Positions 27,023 through 36,606 are shown, counted from the stretch's first letter. The stretch is 64,000 bases of DNA from Amedibacterium intestinale (GCF_010537335.1 NZ_AP019711.1:930001-994000), one strand, 5' to 3'. Notes: generated by a model not told the origin, from the letters alone. Translations and numbers: made by a program.

Positions 27023-27030
27023 ATAAAAAA
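27023..27030. repeat. Right target-site duplication of the ISL3 element
   Basis: ATAAAAAA, matching 25363-25370; it now forms part of the pheT terminator's T tract. Confidence 0.8.
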
Positions 27031-27048
27031 AGCCAAATGGCTTTTTTT
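27025..27048 (-). terminator. Terminator of pheST
   Basis: AAAAAGCC-atttGGCTTTTTTT on the minus strand. Before the IS arrived, it would also have ended the convergent phosphoesterase transcript. Confidence 0.85.
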
Positions 27049-27049
27049 A

Positions 27050-29452
27050 TTATGCTCTTAACTGTGCATTTACATCTTTTTGCAATGCTTCTAAAACAGT
27101 ATTGAAAATTGTATTAATTTCCTCATCTTTTAATGTTCGCTCATAAGATTGGAATGTCATTGTTAAAGCGATAGATTTATATCCCTTCTCTACATGTTCT
27201 CCTGTATAAACATCAAATACTTCTACATTTTGAATAATGTTTTCTTTATTTAGTTTTCCATTTTTCTTAATGCAGTTAACGATATCCCCTACTTTGCAAA
27301 CATCTTCTACTAACAACGCTAAATCACGTGTAACAGATGGATATTTGCTGACTTCTGTAAATTTAACTTTGCTTGCCTTATTACTTAATAAAACTTCCAA
27401 ATTGATTTCTAAAGCCACTGTTTCCTGAATACCATACTGTTTTGCCATGGATGGATGAATCTGTCCTATAATTCCTAATAATTCTTTTCCTAAATATACT
27501 TCTGCACTGCGATATGGATGGAAATTCAATGTATCACTTGTATTTTCTTTAAATACAACTCTATTTTCACCAAATCCAATAGAATCCAATAGACTTTCTA
27601 TTAAACCTTTCATTGTATAGAAGTCAACATCTACACTAAAGTTTTGCCAGCGATTTTTCTGCAAACTTCCACTTGCCGCAATACACAAACGTTCTTCTAC
27701 ATGTCCAACACCGTATACGTTGCTGACTTCGAAAAGAGCGATATCGCGAATAGAACGTGCCTGATTATATGCAATAGATTCTAATAAGCTTGGAAGAATA
27801 CTTCTTCTTACATAACGTCTATCTTCACTCATTGGAGAAGCAAGTTCTACTGCTTCTTTTTTTGGAAGAACAGCATGTTCATTTTCTTCTTTACTTACCA
27901 AAGAATATGTGATGGCTTCATTATATCCTAGTGCACTTAATGTCGTACGAAGTTTTCTTCTTAACTGCTGACGTTTGTCTAATGCCCCTAAAGTTGCGCT
28001 CATAAATGGCAATGTGCTAGGTAAGCGATCATATCCTAAAATACGAATGATTTCTTCCGCAATATCTGCTTCAATAGCCAAATCAGTGCGATAACTTGGA
28101 ATTACAACATGAATATCTTCTCCATTTTCACTTGGTGATAAATGTAGATCAGACAATACTTTTACTACTTCTTCTTTTTCAAAAGCAGTACCCAGCAAGT
28201 GATTGATACGATCCAAATTCACATCAAATGCAACTGGTGTATAGTGATTAGAACCATATTGTTTCGTTTCTTCTAAATCTTTTGCATCGGCATACTCAAT
28301 TAACAGCTGTACTGCACGATCCATTGCCTTAAAAGTTGCCATTGGCTCGATACCTTTTTGGTAACGTACACTTGCATCTGTATTTAGATTTAAACGACGT
28401 GCACTGTTACGAATGGATACATGATTGAAAATTGCTGCTTCGATAATGATTCCCGTTGTTTCATCTGTAATCTTAGAATCATCTCCACCCATAATTCCTG
28501 CAATACCAATTGGTTTTCCTTCACTAGTAATGACAATATCATCATCTTCCAGATGATACGTTTCTCCATCTAATGCTGTATATTCTTCATGAATATGATC
28601 TTTTACAGTAATTTCCTGTGAAGGAATTGCCTTGATATCATAGAAATGAAGAGGCTGCCCTGTTTCTAACATAACAATATTACTAATATCAACCACATTG
28701 TTGATTGACTTGATTCCTGCTGCCATCAATAATTCCTGCATCCATTTTGGAGATGGTTTTATCGTTACAGAGTTGATGACTTTTCCTAGGAACAATGGAC
28801 ATTTTTCTGTTTCACTATGAACTCTTAATTTTGTGCTTCCTCCAACATTAGAAGATCCTTCCTGATATGGAAGTGTAACTTCTTTTCCTAGAATTGCACC
28901 TGTTTCAAGTGCCATAGACCATGCTGCCATGCAATCATTACGATTGGGAGTAAGACCTACATCTAAAATTGCATCATCTAAACCAAGATATCCCAGTGGA
29001 TCTTCATTTCCTAGCGGTGCCTCTGCATCCAGCACTTCAATTCCATTTTTACTTTCTTCACTCAATGTATGCCCATCTACACCAAGTTCCAACAAGGAAC
29101 AAATCATACCATTGCTTTCTACACCACGAATCACACTAGCTTTGATTTCTCCACCTGGAAGCTTTGCCCCAACTTTTGCGACTATTACTTTTTGTCCTGC
29201 CGCAACATTGGGTGCACCACATACGATTTGATTTACACAATTACCAAGATTTACCTTGCATACATGCAAATGATCACTGTCTGGGTGATCTTCACAGCTT
29301 AAAACTTCCCCAATTACCAGATTACTTCCCTGTGACATATAGGATAAACCTTCTACTTCTAATCCAGCAGATGTCACACGATCTGCTAATTCTTCCATTG
29401 TAATATCACTTAAGTCCATATATTGACTTAGCCATTTTTTACTGATAATCAT
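27050..29452 (-). CDS. pheT: Phenylalanyl-tRNA synthetase beta subunit
   Basis: 800 residues, usual for the bacterial beta chain. An N-terminal EMAP/tRNA-binding domain (VIGEVLSCEDHPDSDHLHVCKV), a B3/B4 editing region (ALDGETYHLEDDD; GIAGIMGGDDS), the B5 domain, and the C-terminal anticodon-binding FDX-ACB domain (VTRDLALLVEDV; SIALTMTFQSYERTL) are in order. It edits Tyr-tRNA(Phe) and positions the tRNA. It follows pheS after 11 bases and is ended by a hairpin that now touches the IS. Confidence 0.98.
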   Translation of the reverse strand: MIISKKWLSQYMDLSDITMEELADRVTSAGLEVEGLSYMSQGSNLVIGEVLSCEDHPDSDHLHVCKVNLGNCVNQIVCGAPNVAAGQKVIVAKVGAKLPGGEIKASVIRGVESNGMICSLLELGVDGHTLSEESKNGIEVLDAEAPLGNEDPLGYLGLDDAILDVGLTPNRNDCMAAWSMALETGAILGKEVTLPYQEGSSNVGGSTKLRVHSETEKCPLFLGKVINSVTIKPSPKWMQELLMAAGIKSINNVVDISNIVMLETGQPLHFYDIKAIPSQEITVKDHIHEEYTALDGETYHLEDDDIVITSEGKPIGIAGIMGGDDSKITDETTGIIIEAAIFNHVSIRNSARRLNLNTDASVRYQKGIEPMATFKAMDRAVQLLIEYADAKDLEETKQYGSNHYTPVAFDVNLDRINHLLGTAFEKEEVVKVLSDLHLSPSENGEDIHVVIPSYRTDLAIEADIAEEIIRILGYDRLPSTLPFMSATLGALDKRQQLRRKLRTTLSALGYNEAITYSLVSKEENEHAVLPKKEAVELASPMSEDRRYVRRSILPSLLESIAYNQARSIRDIALFEVSNVYGVGHVEERLCIAASGSLQKNRWQNFSVDVDFYTMKGLIESLLDSIGFGENRVVFKENTSDTLNFHPYRSAEVYLGKELLGIIGQIHPSMAKQYGIQETVALEINLEVLLSNKASKVKFTEVSKYPSVTRDLALLVEDVCKVGDIVNCIKKNGKLNKENIIQNVEVFDVYTGEHVEKGYKSIALTMTFQSYERTLKDEEINTIFNTVLEALQKDVNAQLRA

Positions 29453-29463
29453 ACTCTTACCTC

Positions 29464-30504
29464 CTATTCAAAACGGTTGAATGTCTTCAAGAAACGAAGA
29501 TCATTTGTATAGAAATTACGAATATCAGTAATTCCGTACTTCAACATTGCAACACGTTCAACTCCAATACCAAATGCAAATCCACTGTATTTTTTAGAAT
29601 CAATACCAGCCATTTCCAATACATTTGGATGTACCATTCCAGCACCTAAAATTTCAATCCATCCAGTTCCCTTACATACCGGACATCCTTTCCCGCCGCA
29701 CACATGACAGCTAACATCCACTTCTACGCTAGGTTCTGTAAACTGGAAGTAACTTGGGCGGAATCGAATCGTTCTGCTTTCTCCAAACATTTTCTGTGCC
29801 AAAAACAACAAAGTTCCTTTTAAATCAGACAATTTAATATTTTCTCCAACAACAAGTCCTTCGCATTGAATAAACTGATGAGAATGTGTCGCATCATCAT
29901 CGTCACGACGATACACTTTTCCCGGACAAATAACCTTAATAGGCAATTTATCTTCTTTTGCATATTTTTCCAGCTGACGTGTCTGGATTGCGGTTGTATG
30001 TGTACGAAGCAATTCTTCTGCATTGATATAGAAAGTATCCTGCATATCACGAGCTGGATGATCTTTAGGAATATTGGCACGTTCAAAATTGTAAAGATCC
30101 ATTTCTACTTCAGGACCTTCCGCAACTGTATATCCAAGCCCAATAAACAAATCTTCCATTTCCTGCTGTACCAGCATCAATGGATGAAGATTTCCAAAAT
30201 TAGGTTTTTGTCCATCTAAAGTAATATCGATTTTTTCAGAAGCAATTTTCTCTTCCATTTCTTTTACTTCTAAAACAGCTTTTCGCTCTTCAATTTTTCC
30301 CGCTAAAAGACTTTTAATTTCATTTACCTGCTGACCAAAGGCAGGACGTTCTTCTTTTGGAAGATCTTTCATAGATTTCATTACTTCCTGTATTGGTCCT
30401 TTTTTTCCTAGATACAAAACACGAAGATTTTGCAGCTGTGCAAGATCTTCACAGGCTTCAATCTGCTTTAGCCCTTCTTCTTTAATACTTGCTAATTTCT
30501 CCAT
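29464..30504 (-). CDS. pheS: Phenylalanyl-tRNA synthetase alpha subunit
   Basis: 346 residues, class II aminoacyl-tRNA synthetase core. It has an N-terminal coiled-coil tRNA-binding region, motif 2 near [21 protein letters not shown], the Cys-rich loop ([12 protein letters not shown]) found in many Bacillota PheS, and motif 3 in [14 protein letters not shown]. The ATG at 30504 has AAAGGA eight bases upstream; an in-frame ATG at 30525 lies too near the terminator hairpin. It forms an alpha2-beta2 enzyme with PheT. Expression is controlled by the T-box leader immediately upstream. Confidence 0.97.
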   Translation of the reverse strand: MEKLASIKEEGLKQIEACEDLAQLQNLRVLYLGKKGPIQEVMKSMKDLPKEERPAFGQQVNEIKSLLAGKIEERKAVLEVKEMEEKIASEKIDITLDGQKPNFGNLHPLMLVQQEMEDLFIGLGYTVAEGPEVEMDLYNFERANIPKDHPARDMQDTFYINAEELLRTHTTAIQTRQLEKYAKEDKLPIKVICPGKVYRRDDDDATHSHQFIQCEGLVVGENIKLSDLKGTLLFLAQKMFGESRTIRFRPSYFQFTEPSVEVDVSCHVCGGKGCPVCKGTGWIEILGAGMVHPNVLEMAGIDSKKYSGFAFGIGVERVAMLKYGITDIRNFYTNDLRFLKTFNRFE

Positions 30505-30526
30505 ACGTTTCATCCTTTCTATCATA

Positions 30527-30750
30527 AAAAAAGCCGCCAGACACAGGAACCCTTAATAGGGCGGTACCATCCTGTTTCATCTTGCGACACACTTACTTAC
30601 CATTTGCATACTATAACCGTCATGCAACAACGGGGGCTCATTACACCCACTCCAAGGTGAATTCACAGACTCTAGTATGAAGAAGACTTTCAGCTGTTAT
30701 CTTCTCTCTCTTGCATATAGGGCATCTGCTACTTGTCCTTATCAACGTAT
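30527..30750 (-). ncRNA. T-box leader of pheST
   Basis: Read on the minus strand, the leader contains the conserved T-box core AGGATGGTACCGCCC (around 30560-30575), which pairs with the free CCA end of uncharged tRNA. A terminator follows: a GCCGCC/GGCGGC-type stem and seven T residues ending near 30530. About 110 bases upstream, in the expected stem I region, lies CTTCTTCAT, which offers a UUC Phe specifier. Uncharged tRNA(Phe) would stabilise the antiterminator and turn on pheST. The specifier codon needs folding to confirm. Confidence 0.92.
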
Positions 30751-30758
30751 TCTTAATC

Positions 30759-30787
30759 ATTATAGCGAATCTTGTTTTAAAATACAA
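30759..30787 (-). promoter_or_regulatory. Promoter of the pheST T-box transcript
   Basis: TTGTAT, a 17-base spacer, then TATAAT on the minus strand. It places the transcript start near 30751, just before stem I of the T-box. Confidence 0.8.
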
Positions 30788-30859
30788 GATGCAATTTTTT
30801 ATGATATTTTCCTATACCAGATTTTCCTGCATCCATATTCTGAAAATAGGAGGATTTTT

Positions 30860-31102
30860 ATGAAAAACTTATATGAAATTCCCTTTTATCAATGTGTATA
30901 TGTAAAAGAAATTCATCACCATACCGCAATGAAAAGACGACTAATGGATTTAGGTTTTACCATCGGAAGTGAAATTATGCCTCTTATGGAAAGTATAAGC
31001 AAAAATATGAGAGCTTTTAAGGTGAAAGGCTGTGTGATTGCTTTAAGAAAACAGGATGCTATGTGCATTATGGTAGAAGAAAAGAGGGATGGAAGTGTTT
31101 GA
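30860..31102 (+). CDS. feoA: FeoA-like ferrous iron transport regulator
   Basis: 80-residue SH3-like FeoA. Signature regions are KEIHHHTAMKRRLMDLGFTIGSEI and FKVKGCVIALRKQDAMCIMV. It supports FeoB activity at the cytoplasmic face of the membrane. I start at 30860, where AGGAGG lies upstream; earlier ATGs in the same frame run through the pheS leader region and have no ribosome site. Its last codons overlap the start of feoB. Confidence 0.93.
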   Translation: MKNLYEIPFYQCVYVKEIHHHTAMKRRLMDLGFTIGSEIMPLMESISKNMRAFKVKGCVIALRKQDAMCIMVEEKRDGSV

Positions 31103-33206
31103 AAAACTATTAAAAATAAACGATGAAATCAATCAGTTGTATGAAAAAGAACAGCATTGCTATCGTGTAGCACTTTTAGGAAATCCCAATGTTGGAAAAA
31201 GTACCCTATTTAATCATTTATGTAAAATGCACCAGCATACAGGAAACTGGCCTGGAAAAACGGTTGCTCTTGCCAAAGGAAAATACTATTGTAAAAATCG
31301 CTGTTATGAGCTTGTAGATTTGCCAGGCACTTATTCTTTATTCGCACATTCTGCCGAAGAGGAAGTCGCTAGAAACTACGTTTGCTTTCATGCATGTGAT
31401 GCTTGTGTTGTCGTTTGTGATGCTACCTGTTTAGAAAGAAATTTAAATCTTGTTTTACAGGCACTGGAAATCACAAACAAAGTCGTTGTCGTCTTGAATA
31501 TGATGGATGAGGCAAAGAAAAAAAAGATAAAAATTGATATTGAAAGCCTAAAAAAACAATTAAATATATCTATTGTTTCTATGTGCGCTAGAAACAAAGA
31601 AGATTATGAAGATTTAAAACAAGCCATTTATCGAGAAGTACATCGGTCTTTTAAAGAACAAAGTTTCCCTTTTTCCTATGAAGAAGAACTGGAAGAAAGT
31701 TTAAAGCGTTTATCGAAAAACATTGTGGCACCTCGCCATAACAGAAGATTTTTAGCTTTAAAATTATTAGATCCTTCTGTAGACTCTGCACCTTTTTATG
31801 CAGAGATTGAAAATAAAGAAGAAATAAAACCACTCATAGTTCATGAAATACAACATCTAAAACAGCTGCATATATATCAAAATTTTGAAGATCATATTCT
31901 AACTGCATTAAATACACATCTCATGCAGTTATGCACAGCATGTATACAGACAGACACCTCTATGCAAAAGAAAGATCTTCGTATTGATAAATTTGTCTGT
32001 GGAAAAAAAAGTGGAATTTTCTTGATGTTAATCATATTGTTTGGTATTTTCTGGATTACGTTATCACTTGCAAATATTCCAAGCGCTTATTTAAGTGAAT
32101 TCTTTGTAAACTTGGAAATGCAGGGACATCTTTTGTTTTCTAAATGGAATGTTCATCCCTTTTTAAGTGGACTTCTTTTAGATGGAATTTTAAAAACATG
32201 TGGATGGGTAATTTCCGTTATGCTTCCTCCTATGGCTATCTTTTTTCCCTTATTCAGCCTATTAGAAGATATTGGCTATCTTCCTAGAATTGCGTTTAAC
32301 TTAGATGGTTATTTTCAAAGATCTCACACCTGTGGAAAACAGGCACTTACAATGGCAATGGGATTTGGATGCAATGCGGTAGGTGTTGCTACTTCTCGTA
32401 TCATAGATAGTCCAAGAGAAAGACTAATTGCCATTTTCACAAATGTATTCATGCCATGCAATGGAAGATTTCCAGCTTTGCTAAGCATTCTTGCAATGTT
32501 CTTTACACAAACTATCTTACCTCCATTAAATACCTTCCTATCTGCTTTTCTCCTTACCATTTTCATCCTTTTCAGTATATTCTTAACCTTTCTTGTATCT
32601 TACCTGTTATCGAAAACAATATTAAAAGGAATTCCTTCCAGTTTTACCTTAGAACTTCCACCTTATCGAAAACCGGAAATATCAAAAGTAATCGTACGTT
32701 CTATATTTGATCGAACAATCTTTGTATTAGGAAGAGCAGTAAAATCCGCAATCCCAGCCGGGGCTATTATCTGGCTTCTTGCCAATATTGAATTTCAGGA
32801 TATGACCTTGCTTGCCCACATATCTTCCTTTCTTAATCCAATTGGAATCTTTATGGGATTGGATGGTGTAATCCTTCTTGCGTTTCTACTTGGTTTTCCT
32901 GCCAATGAAATTGTAATTCCTATTATCATTATGTCCTATATGGCAAATGGAACAATGCTTGATATCCAAAATCTAACCTTTATAAAAGAATTATTTATTA
33001 ACAATGGATGGACGATTACAACTGCCCTATGTACTATTGTGTTTATAATTTTTCATTTTCCTTGTGCAACAACGCTTCAAACAATCTATAAAGAAACACT
33101 TAGCTGGAAGTGGACATGTTTTGCTTTTATACTTCCAACACTTATTGGTATCTTTCTTTGTACTACTATCCATGGTATCTCTATACTTCTTTCCATAATG
33201 ATTTAA
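31089..33206 (+). CDS. feoB: Ferrous iron transporter FeoB
   Basis: 705-residue G-protein-coupled Fe(II) transporter. GTPase motifs: GNPNVGKSTLFNHL (G1), the switch region HTGNWPGKT (G2), DLPGTYSL (G3) and NMMDE (G4). A GDI-like helical spacer and about eight membrane segments follow, with the gate motifs (the GFGCNAVG and FMPCNGRFP regions). The start may be ATG 31089 or GTG 31095; the latter has better spacing from AGAGGG. It is coupled to feoA. No feoC or Fur gene is seen. Confidence 0.96.
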   Translation: MEVFEKLLKINDEINQLYEKEQHCYRVALLGNPNVGKSTLFNHLCKMHQHTGNWPGKTVALAKGKYYCKNRCYELVDLPGTYSLFAHSAEEEVARNYVCFHACDACVVVCDATCLERNLNLVLQALEITNKVVVVLNMMDEAKKKKIKIDIESLKKQLNISIVSMCARNKEDYEDLKQAIYREVHRSFKEQSFPFSYEEELEESLKRLSKNIVAPRHNRRFLALKLLDPSVDSAPFYAEIENKEEIKPLIVHEIQHLKQLHIYQNFEDHILTALNTHLMQLCTACIQTDTSMQKKDLRIDKFVCGKKSGIFLMLIILFGIFWITLSLANIPSAYLSEFFVNLEMQGHLLFSKWNVHPFLSGLLLDGILKTCGWVISVMLPPMAIFFPLFSLLEDIGYLPRIAFNLDGYFQRSHTCGKQALTMAMGFGCNAVGVATSRIIDSPRERLIAIFTNVFMPCNGRFPALLSILAMFFTQTILPPLNTFLSAFLLTIFILFSIFLTFLVSYLLSKTILKGIPSSFTLELPPYRKPEISKVIVRSIFDRTIFVLGRAVKSAIPAGAIIWLLANIEFQDMTLLAHISSFLNPIGIFMGLDGVILLAFLLGFPANEIVIPIIIMSYMANGTMLDIQNLTFIKELFINNGWTITTALCTIVFIIFHFPCATTLQTIYKETLSWKWTCFAFILPTLIGIFLCTTIHGISILLSIMI

Positions 33207-33230
33207 AAAACACATCCTAACGGACGTGTT
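33206..33230 (-). terminator. Terminator of the aldo/keto reductase locus
   Basis: AACACgTCC-gtta-GGAtGTGTT then TTTTTT on the minus strand, immediately after the stop; one mismatch in the stem. Confidence 0.65.
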
Positions 33231-34347
33231 TATAACCTATTCATTTCTTCTTTGACTTCTTCTAAATTTTTTCGAATGGAAATTGCCTGTGGACATAATG
33301 TTTCACACTTACCGCACTTTTTACAATTTGATGCTTTTTCTTCTTCTTTTAAAGAATCATATTGTTTTCTTGTAAGGTCTTCATTTCCATACTTTGCATA
33401 CTCATTCCAAATTTTAAAGTTTCTTGGAATATCAACTCCAAAAGGACAAGGCATACAATATGCACAGCCTGTACACCCATTTCTTGTTCTATCAAGAATC
33501 TGTTTTGCGGTACTTTCCATCAATTCTCTTTCGGTTTCATTTAGTGGTTGAAAATTTGCAAACGTCTTTATATTATCTTCTACCTGTTCCATTGTAGACA
33601 TACCACTTAAAATAACCTTAACATTGGCATGACTTCCTACCCAGCGAAGTGCCCAGGAAGAAATACTTTTATCTGGAGCATAGGCTTTTAAGGGCTGTGC
33701 AATATCTTCCGGAAGTTTTGCTAAAGAACCCCCTTTTACAGGTTCCATTATCACCATTGGGATTTTTAAAGATGCAGCCAGTTCATAACCCTGATCACCA
33801 GCCTGTATCCTTCTATCCACATAGTTATATTGAATCTGGCAAAAATCCCAATCTCTATATTTTATGATTTCTTCAAAAACATCATATGCATCATGAAAGG
33901 AAAAACCAAAATTGCGGATTTTCCCTTCTTTTTTTAACTGCTCACAATACTCTATAACCCCTAATCGTTTCGCTTTCTCCCATTTTTCTTTATCTAAAGC
34001 ATGAAGCAGATAAAAATCCACATAGTCAACATCCAAACGCTGCAATTGATTTCAAACATCTTTTTTACATCTTCTAATGTTTCTATCTTCCATAAAGGCA
34101 GTTTTGTTGCCAAAGAAAAGCTGGAACGATCATATTTCTTTAATACCCTTCCTACAAAAGGCTCACTATCCCCATTATGATAAGGAAATGCGGTATCAAT
34201 ATAAGTAACCCCCTGCTGTATTGCCCTATCTATCATATTCTCTGCTTCTTCTTCGTTAATATTTCCATCATCATTCAATGGAAAACGCATACAGCCAAAG
34301 CCTAAAAGTGATGGCTGATACCCATTTTTCATCTTTCTATACTCCAT
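33230..34347 (-). pseudogene. Aldo/keto reductase with 4Fe-4S dicluster tail, single-base frameshift
   Basis: The N-terminal part (ATG at 34347 with GGAGGG upstream; LLGFGCMRFPL; YIDTAFPYHNGDSE with the catalytic Asp/Tyr) runs from 34347 to about 34048. There the frame breaks: EINLQRLDVDYVDFY needs one base that is missing in AATCAATTGCAGC. The rest (to 33230) is intact and includes the NADPH-binding barrel and two cysteine clusters (CTGCAYCMPC and CKKCGKCETLCP) for 4Fe-4S centres. Joined it would be about 372 residues. A true mutation or a sequencing error are both possible. Confidence 0.85.
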
Positions 34348-34459
34348 GTTATCCCTCCTCTTTTTCTTAATTATATACTTTATCAAGTATAAAAAAAAGC
34401 GAATTTTTAACACAAGTCTAGAAGTATCTGTTATACTGAAAACAAGGAGGAAACATACT

Positions 34460-35140
34460 ATGAAATATGAAATTAAAGGAGGGCAATTGCCTGTTGTTGT
34501 ATGTCATTTAGATAATCATGAAAAAATGTTTACAGAATCTGGTGGAATGAGCTGGATGGATGAAAATTTCATCATGGATTCGAATACAAGAGGCGGTTTT
34601 TTAAAAGGATTAGGACGTGCAATGGCTGGAGAATCCATTTTCCTAACTACCTATCAAAGTACAAAAGATAATGCAGAAATAGCCTTTGGTTCCAGCTTTC
34701 CAGGGAAAATTTTACCTATCGAACTTCAGGAAGGGCAAAATTTTATCATTCAGAAAAATGCTTTTCTTGCTGCGGAAGATACGATTCAGTTAGAACCTTA
34801 TTTCCATAAACGTTTAGGAAGTGGATTTTTTGGAGGAGAGGGATTTATCTTACAAAAAGTAAGTGGACATGGAACTGTCTTCTTGGAAATTGATGGAGAT
34901 GTTATAGAAAAAACACTTGAGCCAGGTGAAACTTTACGCGTTGATCAGGGATACATTGCATTATTTGAAACCAGTGTACAGTTTGATATCACAACCGTAA
35001 AAGGAATTAAAAACAAATTTTTATCAGGAGAAGGATTTTTCCTGGCAACCTTAAGTGGGCCTGGAAAAGTTTATCTTCAAACCATGCCATTTAATGTATT
35101 GGCAGATCGCATTATCAAAGTTATTCCAAGCAGTAACTAA
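34460..35140 (+). CDS. AIM24 family protein
   Basis: 226 residues, TIGR00266/AIM24-type. The pattern of Gly-rich blocks ([49 protein letters not shown]) is the family signature, a double-stranded beta-helix-like fold of unknown biochemical role. The ATG at 34460 has CAAGGAGG upstream; longer readings have no ribosome site. It is divergent from the broken aldo/keto reductase gene and closed by its own terminator. Beyond family membership nothing in the sequence gives a function. Confidence 0.9.
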   Translation: MKYEIKGGQLPVVVCHLDNHEKMFTESGGMSWMDENFIMDSNTRGGFLKGLGRAMAGESIFLTTYQSTKDNAEIAFGSSFPGKILPIELQEGQNFIIQKNAFLAAEDTIQLEPYFHKRLGSGFFGGEGFILQKVSGHGTVFLEIDGDVIEKTLEPGETLRVDQGYIALFETSVQFDITTVKGIKNKFLSGEGFFLATLSGPGKVYLQTMPFNVLADRIIKVIPSSN

Positions 35141-35166
35141 CAGGTGTAAAAGCACCTGTTTTTTTA
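35141..35166 (+). terminator. Terminator after the AIM24 gene
   Basis: CAGGTG-taaaag-CACCTG followed by seven T residues. Confidence 0.9.
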
Positions 35167-35175
35167 CCTGAATAC

Positions 35176-35237
35176 GTAAAGTCAACTTTACTTCTTGGAT
35201 ATTTATGCTATACTGTAAGTGTAAAGGAGGCTTTACA
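35176..35237 (+). promoter_or_regulatory. Promoter with two matching operators ahead of the XRE operon
   Basis: Operator 1, GTAAAGTCAACTTTAC (35176-35191), overlaps the -35 TTTACT (35187-35192); the -10 TATACT is at 35209-35214. Operator 2, TGTAAAG-gagg-CTTTACA (35220-35237), covers the Shine-Dalgarno sequence. Both share GTAAAG/CTTTAC half-sites, so the XRE protein encoded next is the likely binder. Confidence 0.7.
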
Positions 35238-35241
35238 TCCT

Positions 35242-35451
35242 ATGAACAATCGAATGAAAGAATTTCGTTCTCAATTCAACATCACACAGGAAGAGCTGGC
35301 TAACAAATGTTATGTAAGCCGACAGACAATCATTTCCTTAGAGAAAGGAAAATATGACCCTTCCATTCACCTTGCCCATAGAATCTCAAAGATTTTTCAT
35401 ACAACAATTGAGGAAGTGTTTCTATTTGATGAAGAGGAGGAATCATTATGA
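35242..35451 (+). CDS. XRE-family regulator, 69 residues
   Basis: A stand-alone helix-turn-helix domain: [38 protein letters not shown] has the SinR/Xre pattern with the recognition helix in [12 protein letters not shown]. The C-terminal part is short and acidic, ending with DEEEESL. This class (YozG-like, about 68 residues) often sits ahead of small membrane proteins. It overlaps the next gene by four bases (ATGA). Twin operators at its promoter suggest autoregulation. Confidence 0.92.
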   Translation: MNNRMKEFRSQFNITQEELANKCYVSRQTIISLEKGKYDPSIHLAHRISKIFHTTIEEVFLFDEEEESL

Positions 35452-35867
35452 AAGCAAATGAACACGAATACGTAAAAAGACAGTTAAAAGAAACATATTT
35501 CTTTCTTGCTCTCAGCATTTGTCTTATGCTTTCCGCTCTTTTATGGTTTCAGCATACAAGTCTTTTTATGGCTGGAGCAGGAGGTTTTATCGCACTGCTT
35601 CCTCGCTTTAAAAAACTTAAACAGGCATCAAAAAATACAACACTTGCACGCGAATTAAAAATTGAAGCGAACGATGAAAGAAATCAAAGCATTGATAAAC
35701 GAGCCTCTCAATTTGCTTTTGCCGCCGGCATCATTCTAATTACCATCATCTGTTTTATCATGGATCTTATGGGAAGAAAAGATATTAGCTTTATCTTATC
35801 TTTTATCTTATTGATTCAGCTTCTTATTTATATCCTATTGCACTTTTATTATCATAAAAAGAACTGA
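35448..35867 (+). CDS. Four-helix membrane protein, paralogue of the next gene
   Basis: 139 residues with four hydrophobic segments in two hairpins ([22 protein letters not shown]; then [20 protein letters not shown] and [15 protein letters not shown]). A conserved charged loop in the middle, [14 protein letters not shown], resembles the ERxxxI-x-K-A motif of DUF2178/DUF3796-type membrane proteins. Its start overlaps the XRE gene. Function unknown; regulation with an XRE repressor is the common setting. Confidence 0.8.
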   Translation: MKANEHEYVKRQLKETYFFLALSICLMLSALLWFQHTSLFMAGAGGFIALLPRFKKLKQASKNTTLARELKIEANDERNQSIDKRASQFAFAAGIILITIICFIMDLMGRKDISFILSFILLIQLLIYILLHFYYHKKN

Positions 35868-35903
35868 TCATTTAAAGTTATAATAAATAAGGAGGCATCA
35901 TTT

Positions 35904-36320
35904 ATGCAAACAGAAAAAGAAGAAAAAAAATATAAGTTCTTACTATACCTAGAGTTTTTCCTATCCTTACTTCTTATCATCCTGAGTTTTTTCTACCAGC
36001 CTCATTCTTTTCTTCTTCCAATTGGTGTAACTTTATTGTTTTTGGTTGGACTTCGATTTATCCATTTTAAAAGGCATCTAAAAAATAATAATGATATGTA
36101 TCGATTTTTTGCAGAACAAAAAGATGAACGCATGGAATTTATTCATCAAAAAGCTGCTTACACTGCATTAAGAATATCTCTTTGCTGCATTATATTTGCA
36201 GGATTTATTACCTTTGTTTTAGACAAGGAAATTATAAGCATTACATTATTTAGTGTTGGAATTTTTGAATATATAATTATCATGATAACAGAAGCATATT
36301 ACGATAAAAGTCTTAAATAA
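35904..36320 (+). CDS. Four-helix membrane protein, paralogue of the preceding gene
   Basis: 138 residues, same plan as the gene upstream: two hydrophobic segments, a charged middle with KDERMEFIHQKAAY, and two further segments (CIIFAGFITFVL and VGIFEYIIIMITEAYY). The DER-x3-I/H-x-KA loop is shared with its neighbour, so the two arose by duplication and may work as a heteromer. AAGGAGG lies upstream, 36 bases after the previous stop. Confidence 0.8.
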   Translation: MQTEKEEKKYKFLLYLEFFLSLLLIILSFFYQPHSFLLPIGVTLLFLVGLRFIHFKRHLKNNNDMYRFFAEQKDERMEFIHQKAAYTALRISLCCIIFAGFITFVLDKEIISITLFSVGIFEYIIIMITEAYYDKSLK

Positions 36321-36351
36321 TCCTGAAGAATACATTTATTTAAAAAAAGTC

Positions 36352-36380
36352 TTGCATTATTGTATGTTATAGTGTAATAT
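36352..36380 (+). promoter_or_regulatory. Promoter of the tRNA-Gly pair
   Basis: TTGCAT, a 17-base spacer, TAATAT, about 20 bases before the first tRNA. Confidence 0.65.
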
Positions 36381-36399
36381 AACTACTGCAAACGGTTAT

Positions 36400-36473
36400 G
36401 CGGGTGTAGTTCAATGGTAGAACTTCAGCCTTCCAAGCTGACTACGTGAGTTCGATTCTCATCACCCGCTCCA
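36400..36473 (+). tRNA. tRNA-Gly (UCC)
   Basis: 74 bases including an encoded CCA. Acceptor GCGGGTG pairs with CACCCGC; the anticodon loop CTTCCAA gives anticodon UCC; the T loop TTCGATT is standard. First of a tandem pair. Confidence 0.97.
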
Positions 36474-36496
36474 TTAATCGTTTATGCAGTAAATTT

Positions 36497-36570
36497 GCGG
36501 GTGTAGTTCAATGGTAGAACTTCAGCCTTCCAAGCTGACTACGTGAGTTCGATTCTCATCACCCGCTCCA
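36497..36570 (+). tRNA. tRNA-Gly (UCC), second identical copy
   Basis: Base-for-base identical to the copy at 36400-36473, including CCA; separated by 23 bases and followed by a terminator. Confidence 0.97.
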
Positions 36571-36583
36571 TATGAATTGTTTG

Positions 36584-36606
36584 CAGACAGATGTCTGTTT
36601 TTTTTA
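36584..36606 (+). terminator. Terminator of the tRNA operon
   Basis: CAGACA-ga-TGTCTG followed by eight T residues. Confidence 0.85.
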
